DNA of 64,000 bases from Tillus elongatus (lineage: Eukaryota; Arthropoda; Insecta; Coleoptera; Cleridae). The stretch lies in assembly GCA_964006375.1 (NCBI GenBank), contig OZ023265.1, positions 153,777,047-153,841,046 on the forward strand. Direction: 5' to 3'. Position 1 is the first letter of the stretch. Every line of letters begins with the position of its first letter. The notes beneath the pieces are model-generated. The model was given only the letters and a program-made list of their open reading frames with translations, did no database searches and was not told the origin of the DNA. Made by a program: the position numbers and the translations under genes. Of this stretch, positions 24,978 through 38,581 are shown in pieces.

Positions 24978-25422
24978 AGTCTCGACGCAGCAAGTGCGTT
25001 ATGGAGGTGAATTTTTAAATGTTTTAATGACAAATATGTCTTTTCTAAATAAAGGGCAATGAGTTTGGTATAAACTACATATAGTAGAAACAGTGTAACT
25101 TATTTCTTCAAAATAACTTTATTGTTTGAGAAAGTACAATAGTTTTCCGAAAATAAAGTTAAAATGTTCCCGAAAAAACCGGTCTGATTTTCTTGGGCAA
25201 CGAACCTCTTCAAGCTATTTAATCACCTTCCAAAATATAATTATCCACAAAAAGCTTGTTTACAAAAATTCCAGAGAAAATGTTTGCATGAAAATTTGCA
25301 AACTATTTCTTCGACGAAAATTGCCATTTTCTCTACAAAAGTTGGTTAAAGTGACGTTACACGAAAGTTATGTTTTAGCGAATTTTTCGTCAAACGAAAA
25401 ATTCACTAATGAGGAGATCTGT

Positions 25423-25520
<98 letters not shown>

Positions 25521-25611
25521 CGTACCGATAACTCAAAATAGGTCTATTTTGATGAAAATTCGTAAGTACCTTCCTTTTGTAAGTGGCTTGGATAAGTTCT
25601 TAAGCCAGGAA
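24978..25611 (+). repeat. M-unit end and dispersed block with (TA)n
   Basis: Starts with TCTCGACGCAGCAAGTGCG and a reversed M interior, continues to CACTAATGAGGAGATCTGTG, then (TA)n at about 25427-25519, then ACGTACCGATAACTCAAAAT and AAGTGGCTTGGATAAGTTC, stopping at TTAAGCCAGG. The last 185 bp are duplicated at 26482-26665. Confidence 0.65.
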
Positions 25612-26480
25612 TCCATCATTTTGAAGCCACATTGTTCTACGAAGTTCTAATGGAGTGTCTTCCAGCAGTTCTGGCAAATTGTTTTGTAAAAACGCCAAAT
25701 ATCTTTGCCCATTTAAAGTAGAACGCAGTTCCACTCGTCCCAAAAGTGTTCCGTTAAAAATACCGGCCCAGAGATTAGGCAATACTTGAATCCGACATAC
25801 CCAGGCAGGTGCACGTCAAAAAATCAGAACAACAGCTCAAGAAATTGCAAGAAGCAGTCTAAGAAGACTAGGAGGGTCGTTCCTAAGACGATATAGTTTA
25901 TGTATAAGACAGAATGGCCGTTGAATAGAGCACCTGTTATGAATAGAATAATTTTTGTAAATGTCACAATCTGTTTATTTTTATTTATTAGCTACCTGAT
26001 TTCTCTTCCAAATTTACATTCAATCGTCGACAGTGAATTACTTTTAAAAGATATTGATAATGTTTCATTCCATTTTAGAATCTCCATAAAACAGAAAAGT
26101 TTTTTAAATTATGAGCCAGTAAATTTTAATAACATTTTTTTTTCAGTACGGAGGTTTATTCCAAATTTTAAAAAAATGGGGAAGAAAAGTCAGATTTTTA
26201 TTTTTTCTTCAGATTTTCTGAACGATAATACAAAATATTTCAGATTTGTTCGATAACGCTATTATCGAGGATTCACAGGCACAAAATACACATTACGGAT
26301 TCTTTTCTGCATGTGGGGGTCAAGATACCTTAAAATAAGACAATTTGATTTTTTTTTTTCATAAAATTGTCAATATCTTGAAAACCGTAAACTTTTTGAT
26401 AAGATCATATAGGGTTTTTCTGAAAGAGCTTGAGCTAGCCTATCTTTGTGTGACGTTTGATTTACGATTTTTGGGACAGC

Positions 26481-26481
<1 letters not shown>
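25612..26481 (-). mobile_element. Mariner-type element fragment
   Basis: On the minus strand the right end reads TACAGGCTGTCCCAAAAATC, a typical mariner-like terminus beginning at the TA of the adjacent array. At the left, minus-strand codons 25782-25600 give a transposase piece (NLWAGI, LNGQRYLAFLQNNLPELL, MWLQNDG), the region just before the second catalytic Asp in mariner transposases. The inside from 25800 to 26460 is AT-rich with no intact gene. The other terminus is missing. Confidence 0.6.
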
Positions 26482-26576
<95 letters not shown>

Positions 26577-26870
26577 CGTACCGATAACTCAAAAAATAAT
26601 AGGTCGACTTTGATGAAAATTCGTAAGTACCTTCCTTTTGTAAGTGGCTTGGATAAGTTCTTAAGCCAGGAAAATTGAACCATTTTTTCCGGGAGAATTT
26701 TGAGTTTTCATTCGGAAAATTTTTGTATCTCCGAAAATAACAGAGCTATGACAACCAAATTTGGTACATACGTTTCTACTACAGCTACTACAGACTTGCT
26801 CTACATACCGAAATTCAGATCTCTAAGTGAAAAGAAAAAAAGTTATAGGGATTTAAGGGAAAAAAATTGG
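26482..26870 (+). repeat. Dispersed family right flank with (TA)n
   Basis: (TA)n at about 26482-26574, then ACGTACCGATAACTCAAAAA and the standard right part. The first 185 bp duplicate those before 25611, so the mariner fragment lies between two direct copies. Confidence 0.7.
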
Positions 26871-27730
26871 GCAGCATCCAGGCGGGGTCGTTAGCCTGTA
26901 TCAATGCTCACAGAGTATGCCCAAGTCTCCACGTGTAATCCACCCCTAGAGACCACAGCCACCTCCGGGTTTGTCCAGGCCCAACACTTGCCAGCGTTAG
27001 TTTACATTTTACCCAACAAATCGAGCTTCCGATAAGAGACGACACCTGCGAGGTGAAACTTTGTTTGACAGATGTACTGCCATCTGAGCAAACTTACTTG
27101 CCCGTCTCAAAGCTCAAAGAGAGATAACCTCTCTCCGAGTTCGTCTGGACCAGAAATCCGTCAGTGTTTGACTCGGGGCAGTATCATGAAGTCCTGCATC
27201 CGAGCAGCATCCAAGTGAGGTCGTTTGTCCGTTTCGAAGTTCACAGAAGAGGCCTCAACCCTTAGTTGTATCCCACCCCTAAAGATCTCAGCTCTCCTCC
27301 GGGTTCGTCTAGGCCCGACACCCACCAGTGCCAGACTCAAGGCGACATCCTATCGAGCCCCGCTCCCGAGCATCGCACAAGCGAGGCCGTCCGTCCGTTC
27401 CGAAGCACACAGTGGGGGCATTAAACTTAGGGTGTTTACCACTCATCAGAGTTGTCAACCCCCTCTAGGTCGTCTAGACACACGACACCCACCAGCACTC
27501 AACCCAAAGCGGCACCCATCCGGAACCCCGCTCTTGAGTAACAACCATGCGAGGTCAATTGTCCATTTTTAAGCCGAGAGTGGAGGCCTCAAAATCCGGG
27601 TGTACATCACTCCCCAGAGATATCCGCCTCCCTCCAGGCCCACCTGGACAAGACCCCCGCCAGTGCTTAATTCCAATTAGTCGCCTTTTACGACAGGCAG
27701 GAGTTACCTTGGGCCTATTCTTTTAATTAG
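26871..27730. repeat. GC-rich degenerate tandem repeat block
   Basis: Clearly richer in G+C than the rest of the window. Phrases recur in the same order four to five times at roughly 150-170 bp intervals: AGGTCGTT...GTCCGTT, TCACAGAG, CCACCCCTA, CTCCGGGTTCGTC, GACACCCACCAG. The block ends with TAGTCGCCTTTTACGACAGG. The 115-codon ORF at 27225-27572 has no domain and shifts frame between units. Its origin is unknown. Confidence 0.6.
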
Positions 27731-27769
27731 TCCCCGGACGCAAGAAGGCCAAGAAATAGCAGAAAAAAT

Positions 27770-28345
27770 ATTTTAAACATTATATAATTTTCCTTCTTCA
27801 AACGTCAGAGTCGCGATTTGAAACGTCAAAATTTGCAATTTTCAGACAACGAATCTGAAACAAATACTGACTTTGTAGAAGAAATGTCATAATAAGTGTG
27901 TTTTACACAGCCGTAAGTTTCAGCTTCAACCATTATTTTCCTTCATTTTATTAAAACAATTTCGGAAAATCCATTTCAAATAGACCCTCTTTCTGACGCT
28001 TTGGCAGCAGGTAGGTACTAGCTATAGAGTTTATGGTTTAATAGTCTAGATTTTAGTAAATTTTCGTAGAAAAAAATTCGTTATTGAGAAGACCGCGACT
28101 TATGAATTTTAACAATATTTCTTCAAATGTGCCCAAACTAGAAGTCCTAAAAGCGATGTACGGGGTCAGTTTCAATGTTTGTCTGTTTATATATCTACAG
28201 GGTGACAGACTTCTGCGGTAAAGAGCACTATATCCGTTATTATACAAGATATGAGAAAAAATGATATACGTTGATTATAGGGTGTCTCGAGCTCAATCCT
28301 ATAAACCTATTTTGACAATCACAGTGTGGACCATTTGTGAGAAAT
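27770..28345 (+). repeat. Dispersed family block
   Basis: Runs from the paired AAACGTCA motifs through TCATTTTATTAAAACAATTT to the GGGTGTCTCGAGCTCAATCC segment. There is no (TA)n in this copy; a short TATATCTACAGGGTGACAGA lies where one could sit. Confidence 0.6.
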
Positions 28346-28571
28346 ATAATTTAGTATAACATTACTAAAGGCAATTTCTGTAAAAAAAGTATTCTTTTTT
28401 CATTTTTTTTTGGTCCTAACCTGTGTGTATAATTATAGCTTAGTAGGTGTGTAAATAGCTTGGAGAGGTTCGTTGGCCATAAAAATCCGGACCAGTCTTT
28501 CTTGGAACCGCAACTGCTTGAAAACTAACATACAAAGAGTAGTTCTAGTGTTTATTCGCCTAAGTTATTCA

Positions 28572-28612
28572 TCTCTGATGACGATAACGTTGTTAGCGAA
28601 ACGATCGTCAGG
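28572..28612 (+). ncRNA. Hammerhead-ribozyme-like motif
   Basis: TCT, CTGATGA (28575-28581), stem II TAAC/GTTA, GAAA (28598-28601), palindromic CGATCG (28602-28607), TC, AGG. The core is perfect. Stem I is UCU/AGG with one G-U pair. The shared tail follows (GTGATGAATTGGGTTCTC). This is the best candidate for an active copy in this family. Confidence 0.6.
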
Positions 28613-29340
28613 CCTAAAAACTGTATTGTGATGAATTGGGTTCTCAAATTGTACTTAACTTATAATGCACTTAATCGGCTCAATCACAAGACAAAGACCA
28701 CGGAGCAGAGTGCTAAGTTCTAAGAAGAGATGGCGACTTTTTAAGATTACATATTAGTATACTAGTGCTAGCCACAAGTTGTATATTTATTAATGTAATA
28801 CAAATTTTGCAAACTGGCAGCACTGTCTCTATCAAGCTCTAGCTCCCCACTTCAACGGGGTATTTTACCCCAGTCCCGTGCGCGACAATAGCTGACCGTG
28901 ATCAATCGAGCGCGAGCTATTCGCTGAGAATATAAATTGGCCGACAATCATTTGTTAAACTGCTAATATAATCCTTCAGGACTCAATCTATTAACATTTC
29001 CGCCGCCATTTCGTTATCCCTTATGTCTTTATTTTTAAGGCCCAGTGACGAATAACGCGGTTGATGACCTCTATAAAATTGCAAAGACAAAGTCTCCAAA
29101 GCCATTACGTTGTGATCAACATTTAACAGAACATGGCACAAGAATTAAATAGCAGTAGAGAGGAGTACAAGGATTATTTTGTAGAAAACCAAAGAAATAT
29201 TTTTTCTAATTTATGTTGCAAAACATACATCAGGAACCGTTTTTTTTTACTTTTCGTGTGTACTAAAATCAAAGTCATTGCGGTACCGGTTATTTAAGCT
29301 TTTAAGGGATTTTTTACCATAATGCACTTGCCGAACTTTT
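28613..29340. other. No recognisable gene
   Basis: Contains a somewhat GC-richer stretch around 28850-28930. No ORF or repeat recognised. Confidence 0.35.
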
Positions 29341-32375
<3,035 letters not shown>

Positions 32376-32612
32376 CACAAGGAAAACTTCCTGTTCATAC
32401 CCCCCAAGGAAGTTACGTGGCCTGGGGGCAAATAGGGGTGCTGTGCGGGGTAGGCAGGGTTTAATGGGGATATGGCTTAAAATAGACAGCTTTTAAGCAG
32501 TTTCCTTGCATTTTCTGCTCATATTTCCTTTTTCTACCTACCCCGCCCAGCACATCTATCCACTCGCAGCCCCGTAACTTCCTTGGGGGTGTGACAAGAA
32601 ATTTTTCTTGTG
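32376..32612. mobile_element. Small MITE, about 237 bp
   Basis: The ends are inverted over about 80 bp: CACAAGGAAAACTTCCTG and CCCCCAAGGAAGTTACG at the left against GTAACTTCCTTGGGGG and TTTCTTGTG at the right; further inward GCGGGGTAGGCAG faces CTACCTACCCCGCCC. It is non-coding. It sits just after the M-unit end; the target duplication is unclear. Confidence 0.65.
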
Positions 32613-33130
32613 ATTTGTGCATCCAGGTGGGGTCCTAGAAATGTTTCTGAAATTTTTTTCTGAAAAACGTTTAGGAGCTAATCTGCAAATTTACCGAATT
32701 TTTATTAAATCCTTCAAATTTCAATAACCTAATTTGCTATTAACGTAAGCTTTGTTGGTTAGGAAACGAACATTTAAGTTTATTTTCGGAATTTTTTTGT
32801 ATATTTTCAAAACATAAATATTTTTGATAAAACATAGTACATTGTTTCTACTACATAGGCTATACCGGTAATCAGATTGATGCCTGCTCGCATTTGCTAT
32901 TAAAAACATTTTTATGGAAATTCACTTCCATAACACACTTGCTGCATCCAGACTTTTGAAAAATGTTTATATATTTTCAAACAATAAAGTCATTTCGATG
33001 AAATATGGTACATTGTTTCTACTATATAGGTAACCAAGTTTGATGCCTGCTTTCATCAAACATCAAAGACATTTGCTTTAAAAATATATATATTTTTTTA
33101 AATCGCTACCATACGCACTTGCTACGTCCA
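32613..33130 (+). mobile_element. M-unit remainder and nested M end
   Basis: Continues the M interior (TTCAATAACCTAATTTGCTA) to a right end at about 32953 (TTGCTGCATCCAG). A second partial unit follows, with right end TTGCTACGTCCAG at about 33132. Confidence 0.55.
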
Positions 33131-35753
33131 GACATTTTAAAATTAAATTGTTTTTATTGTATTATGAGCGCTATATTTTGTTGCTTCTAGAAGTCACCTT
33201 TGTGGTATTTTTTCTGTTGCTGTACTAACTTTCCAGAATTCATAGCCATAACATTTAACAAATCCTTTACACTAAACAGATCTCATAGTTATCTGCCTTA
33301 TACATTCACTTTTCCCCCACCAAAAAGAAATTAGCCCCCATTCACTGCAAAAAAAGATCCACTTAAAAAGGAACCGTCTTTTTAGCAATCGCGAATAACA
33401 AATCCATTCTGAAAAGCAGTTTTCACTTAATGTAAACCTATTAAATGAGTTTCTTTAAATCTGCTGCAGCATTTATTCCGCTCTTAAGGCACTTGAGCCC
33501 TCGCACATCAAAAGCTTCATTTCCTGTATGTAAACAGCACAAATATCTTTCATGAAGAGGCAGTTTGAAAAGCCATAATGTCCTTACTACATAGTTTAAG
33601 TAGCTAGGTCCACGCAGGAGCTCTCTTATCTTTATTGTAATGCGCCGACTGAAAAGTCACTCTACCGAATATGGTAATTCCAGAGATATGCCAGACATTA
33701 CAACGTTCATGCATTCATTGCTACTACTATTCAGGCGAAGCACTGTGGAAGGACCAAAAAGGAAATACCTTGTACAAGGTGATACGTAAACTGCTGGTTT
33801 AAAAATGAAGCGGCATCTAATTAGCTTCATGAATTTGCTTTTACATTGCATGTATACAGGATGAGTCAACGATACAATCAAGTAACTTTGTTGTTTGAGC
33901 GTAAACTTTTGATATCAAATGTATATACAGTGTGTATTTAAATGAAGGAGCACAAATGATACCAAAGATTGTTACCTCCTTCAAAGAAAAGCTTTAAGTA
34001 CAAGAACCGTGGTATATCTGATTGACCTCAGGTGGATATAGATCTGCTCAATGTTGAGGTCACAATTGCATATAACACCCTACCTACCCTAAAGTAGCTA
34101 TCTATCAGATTATCAAACTTATTAAGATTAGCAGCACTTTTTAGGGGGTTGACAGATCTGGATATAGTTTGATACTCACGTTATCTTCCTTTGTTTGCTT
34201 CGCACTGCCCAGAGTCCTATATCTGTGGGCTCTTCAGATTAGTGCCAGGTTACATTGAATATTAGGTATCTAGATAATAGTTAGTAAGAATAAATTCTTT
34301 GTGCCAACGTCAAAAGGAAAGTAGATACTAGAAAGGAATTTCTCTTCAATTAAACAGATATGTTAATGTAACAAAATATTGAATTTATTCATATAAATTA
34401 TTAATTTACATACATGTACCAAAACAATAAGATAACGATAGTTAACACATTACTAAAATGCTACTGTTAATTACTTAGGGTATCGCTCAAAAACAAACAC
34501 AAGTGATTAGGTAAATTACTTGACGTTTGTCAATCAATTGCTAGGTTTTCTAGTGAATTAACTCGCCAGTTCTTTGAGTGGGGCTCCAAAAAAAAAAGAA
34601 TATATAATCCTACGTGAAATTTCTACATTAATTATGAAAAACAAGAGTTCTAAAGAGAAAGTATAGGTTAGATATTTTACAGACAAAATTTGCTAATTAC
34701 AATTTTTAAAAAATTAATAAAACTTATGTGTTTAAATTTACAAAATTGACAAAATCTTAGAGATTAAACAGGAAATATATAGTTATGCTGACAGCACCTC
34801 CCTGACATAGTTTAAGCTCAAGCTTGAATACGTGATTTTGAAAGTTCAGGTTATTAAAACTGCAGATGTTAGATTTCGGCATGAAAATTATGCTGATTCA
34901 GAGAAAAGATTTGTTTAGACTCACCAGTCTTCTGGTATTAGGTTACCTGATGACCCTGTGAAGATGCTTTCCAGGTAGGATCAAATATGAGTGCTTGACA
35001 CAGGGTCCAGACTCCAATGAGAGCGCAAATACTGGTGAAAACGACTGGGACTTCCCATCAGATATTATTGGGCCGGTGGATGTTATTGCTCCAATACTAC
35101 AAGACCGTTTGTCACCTATGTCGATGTTCTGAATTCGCTTGATGGAAACTTTGCAAATCGCAATTAAAACGTGAATTTGCTCAAGTAAAATTCACTATCA
35201 ATTGACCTAAGGTTCGATAATAACCAGGAATTCTTTCTGATTAGGGAAAGAACAAAGAACCACGAGTTAGCTCGCGTTTTTATGCTGAATACGATGTTTA
35301 ATTAAACTCAAACATCACTTTAATTACTCCTAACAATCACTGACAATAATTATTAAGTAGTACAGATAACAGAAAGAACATTACAACCCTGTTTTAAGAT
35401 AATTTAATAGCCACCGAAACTGACGGATGTTCACTCTATGAACGCTCAGCAGAGAGTCTCCTATAAATGTCGGGTTCTGCAATTGCTACTCGCTGCACGC
35501 AAAAATTCTTACCGTGACCGTTGCTGGCTGTGCTCGAGCTCTTTCTCGCCTCCGTTCTTCGAATGAGATAAAACGAGACCTCCAATCGGTGGTGAAGTCA
35601 CGACGTCTCAGCTCCCGTGTCCAAAGTTGAAGGTTTTGCCGGAAATTCTCTCAACCGTCGCCCTTGACGTCATACGGAAAATTACAGAGCCAGTAGCAAC
35701 GATATTTATTTCTTGGAAATATTCCTTCCGCAAAATTTGACGCATCATTTACT
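33131..35753. other. Unannotated, no gene recognised
   Basis: 2.6 kb without an ORF of note. TACAGGATGAGTCAACGATA at about 33855 resembles a mariner terminus, without a partner. Around 34780-34800 the minus strand reads GGGAGGTG followed by CTGTCAGCATAAC, reminiscent of a polypurine tract and LTR start, but no second LTR was found. 35380-35700 is less AT-rich and could be a promoter-like or LTR piece. Confidence 0.35.
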
Positions 35754-35832
35754 AACAAAGCCATATCGGTGCTATCGGGGCGGCAAGGCCGCGGACGAGC
35801 CCTGAGGGAACAAAAAAAAAACAAAGCCATAT
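35754..35832 (+). mobile_element. 53-bp LINE 3'-end insertion with 13-bp target duplication
   Basis: AACAAAGCCATAT occurs at 35754-35766 and again at 35820-35832. Between them are 53 bp, CGGTGCTATCGGGGCGGCAA onward, ending in GAACAAAAAAAA. The insert matches the 3' UTR of the LINE relic at 12627-13260 (GGACGAGCCCTGAGGG). It is an extremely 5'-truncated retrotransposition event. Confidence 0.85.
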
Positions 35833-36378
35833 TGCGTCATTAGATATTTGACTTTTAACGTACACATTTAAAATGCAGTACGGTGTTTACGGTACTGGAA
35901 GATTTAGCGACTTTTCATGAGAATAATTTTGAAATTAAAACATGAATTGCCTTACAGATATTGGATTGTCGGCTATTAATTAAGTCTCTTACGGGTTTAT
36001 TTTGAATGATTAAAGCAGTAACGAAACGTAATCGTTACAAAACTCCTTTGGTGAAAATAAGTTGAATAAACCTAATATACCTATATCAGAAGTTGCATAA
36101 TAAAAGAGATACAGTGTGTGAAAGTGAAAAAAATGGTTTTTCCTTGATAATTTCTAGCGTTTTAGGCAGACATGTTTCAAATTTCAAAGCGAGACATTTT
36201 TTGAGGTTTTGAAAAATAACGTAGTAATAATTTATGGCTGTCGCGCTTCCTATAGTCAATGTTGTGCATTAAATATGCATTAACTTTTATTTCAGCATTC
36301 CTATACCTAGATCTTTTAGCAACAAATAATTATAAGTACACTTGGAGAACCCAAATCACCACAACACATATTTCAGAA
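35833..36378. other. No recognisable feature
   Basis: AT-rich. From about 36330 the hammerhead-associated tail begins on the minus strand (ACACTTGGAGAACCC on plus). Confidence 0.35.
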
Positions 36379-36421
36379 TCCTTACGATCGTTTCTTTGAC
36401 CATGTCAACATCTTCAGAGGA
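36379..36421 (-). ncRNA. Hammerhead-ribozyme-like motif
   Basis: Minus strand: TCCT, CTGAAGA (36411-36417), stem II TTGAC/GTCAA, GAAA (36391-36394), CGATCG (36385-36390), TA, AGGA. The core is perfect. Stem II differs from the other copies on both sides while still pairing. Stem I is a 4-bp UCCU/AGGA. UA is an allowed UH site. Confidence 0.6.
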
Positions 36422-36469
36422 AGAAAAATTCTATAATTAAACTACCAGCTACCGTGTATTTATATCGCG

Positions 36470-36879
36470 AGATAAATAGAGCCACAACAACAGGCTATTG
36501 TGCAACAATGTATCCTGGCCTCCTTAGAAACCGCAGTGTCATCATAATAGTGAAGTGGCGCCTGTAGGAATGCAGGCGTAAAACCAGCAAGTGCGAACGG
36601 AATATCTCCGGTGACATTCAGCATTAGCAGATCCAGGTCACCTCCAGAGACAATAGTGCCACGCCTGGAGGGGAAGACTATAAATAGGATAAGCACCGAG
36701 ATAGGAGTGTTCATTGCTTGTTTCCTAGTTAGTCTGGCACATGGCGTGTCAAGTATTTTAATATCACTTATATATATATATATATATTTTTTGTCTCATT
36801 ATTGTATTAAGTAATCATTGTGTTTAAGTAATAATAAATTGTTTAAAAAAAGTTAATTGTCTTAACGCTAAAGTTAAGT
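36470..36879 (+). repeat. Errantivirus 5' LTR
   Basis: Begins AGATAAATAGAGCC and ends GCTAAAGTTAAGT. It contains a TATAAATA at about 36680 followed by the likely start region, and AATAATAAATTG as the polyadenylation-signal region near 36830. Confidence 0.9.
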
Positions 36880-36893
36880 GGCGCAGTCGTTAG
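36879..36893 (+). other. Primer binding site
   Basis: TGGCGCAGTCGTTAG, overlapping the last base of the LTR. The TGGCGCAGTCG form is the serine-tRNA type used by the 17.6/297 group of insect Gypsy elements (from memory of that group). Confidence 0.65.
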
Positions 36894-37097
36894 TATTGGT
36901 TAAGAAACCGAAAGAATATCGATTTCTAAGCGTATCGACGCCCAATAACCAATTAGAACCAAGTTACGCAGAAGTCATAGCCAAGCAGCCAAATGCGAGC
37001 AGAAACCATCATAGTATTGTAAGTTGTTTACTGCTATCCAATTTCACATTTTCCTGCCATATTTTTCAATTGTATGTGTGTGTATTGATATAATTAT

Positions 37098-38375
37098 ATG
37101 TCAGACTCAGAAGACGAGTCACAAAGCTTAGGGAATATTGAGTACAGATTGAGATCGATAAGTATAAGCGATAATATCGCAACAGTAACTAATTCAAATA
37201 GTAGTAATAGTAGTAGCAACATGACTGACCAGTTCAAAGAATTTTTCTTAAAAGCTATTCCCGAATTTGACGGGCAACCAGCTAATGTAGGTAATTTTTT
37301 AAAGTCATGCGACCTCGTAATGAACCAATTTTATATGCCAAACGAGAATTTATATATGAATCATTTCTTATTAAATTACATTCAAACAAAACTAACGGGA
37401 ACAGCGAGGCTTATAATTAACACTAAGATAATAAACACATGGACCGACTTGAGAAGCGCTATTGTGGATAATTTTTGCGATCAGCGCGATTCTAGTAGCC
37501 TACTAGCAGAACTATTCACCTTGAAACAAAGGAATGCGGAAGATGCCCTTGCATTCGCTAACAGATGCAGGCATATCGAACAATTACTCATATCTAATCT
37601 AATAGCTAACGAACAGAACGAAGGCGTTAAAGTAATAAAAATGAACATTTACCAGGAACAAACATTAAAAGCATTTTTAGGCGGAATTAGGAACCCGTTA
37701 GGTCTAGCTCTTAGAAGTAGGTCACCAGGAAGCATAGAAGACGCCCTAAAGTTTGTATTCGCAGAAGAAAATTTCGATTATAGGGACAAAACAGTACAAA
37801 AAATTTTTAATCAGAATAGGTCAGACGGACAAAAATTCTTTCCAAGACAAAATAACGCACCGTTTAACAATGTGCAGTTTCAACGACCGTTTCAACCTAA
37901 TTTCAGACCTTTTCAACAACACAATAACCAACAACATAACCCAACAAACTTTCAACCTAATTTTAGACCATCTCAGCAACAAAATAGACCGCAATATAAT
38001 CAAACGAATTTTCAAAATAGACAAAATCCGCAATTTATGAATAGAACTAATTTTTCAAACAATTTTAGACGACAGAATTTTAATAACCCACAGGGACAAA
38101 ACCCTATAATTAACAATAGGAACTATCACGAGCCAATGGAAGTAGACAGCTCGAATACGAGGTTGTCACAAAGACGAGCAGCCCCATTACATAATACAGA
38201 GTTTAGCGATTACAACGTAACCAACGGGGGTTACGAATCAAATAGCATAGAATACGAAACAAACAATACAAATTACGCAAAGTATGAGGCAAGCCAGGGA
38301 AATTCACCTGCTGACGAATACGATAACCAACACGGAAATTTTCCCATCGCGAGCACCTCCCAACACGACACGTAG
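37098..38375 (+). CDS. gag: Errantivirus Gag
   Basis: 425 aa, open throughout. The start is the first ATG of this frame, about 218 bp after the LTR. The N-terminal 40 residues are acidic and Ser-rich. Residues about 45-240 resemble the capsid region of insect Gypsy Gag (PEFDGQPANVGNFL, then IRNPLGLALRSRSP). The C-terminal third is low complexity, rich in Asn, Gln, Phe and Arg (repeated FQPNFRP). There is no CCHC zinc knuckle, as in many errantiviruses, where basic residues take over RNA binding. Gag would assemble the particle and package the RNA. The last codons overlap pol through a slippery site at 38336. Confidence 0.9.
   Translation: MSDSEDESQSLGNIEYRLRSISISDNIATVTNSNSSNSSSNMTDQFKEFFLKAIPEFDGQPANVGNFLKSCDLVMNQFYMPNENLYMNHFLLNYIQTKLTGTARLIINTKIINTWTDLRSAIVDNFCDQRDSSSLLAELFTLKQRNAEDALAFANRCRHIEQLLISNLIANEQNEGVKVIKMNIYQEQTLKAFLGGIRNPLGLALRSRSPGSIEDALKFVFAEENFDYRDKTVQKIFNQNRSDGQKFFPRQNNAPFNNVQFQRPFQPNFRPFQQHNNQQHNPTNFQPNFRPSQQQNRPQYNQTNFQNRQNPQFMNRTNFSNNFRRQNFNNPQGQNPIINNRNYHEPMEVDSSNTRLSQRRAAPLHNTEFSDYNVTNGGYESNSIEYETNNTNYAKYEASQGNSPADEYDNQHGNFPIASTSQHDT
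38336..38342 (+). promoter_or_regulatory. Candidate -1 ribosomal frameshift site
   Basis: A-AAT-TTT in the gag frame is a heptamer of the X-XXY-YYZ class. Slipping back one base enters an open frame that carries the protease motif 110 bp later, before the gag stop at 38373. This is the expected way to make Gag-Pol; use in vivo is inferred. Confidence 0.65.
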
Positions 38376-38581
38376 TCGATGTACTTAATATTAATGATTT
38401 AAATAGGTTACCATATATAGAAATTAAAGGAATTAGAGGAAAATTATTGATAGACAGCGGATCGTCGAAAAATTTATTAAACCCAATAATAGCCCATCAA
38501 GATTTCGCAAACAAAATAAGGACACAACAAAATTCATTATTCGGACCCCGCACGGAACTTCGACGCACTCAGAACGCATAA
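38343..38581 (+). pseudogene. pol: Errantivirus protease region
   Basis: In the -1 frame relative to gag, an aspartic protease active site LIDSGSS lies at about 38447-38467, the N-terminal unit of pol. This frame closes at 38579-38581. The homologous continuation (HGTS, then LIGIQFL) is found in the next frame, so a frame change of the kind a one-base loss would cause lies between about 38480 and 38580. The protease is therefore disconnected from reverse transcriptase. Confidence 0.75.

Noticed and set aside
34782..34810. Possible LTR start beside a polypurine-like GGGAGGTG on the minus strand
   Set aside because: No second LTR, primer site or coding region could be located, so it is not reported as an element.
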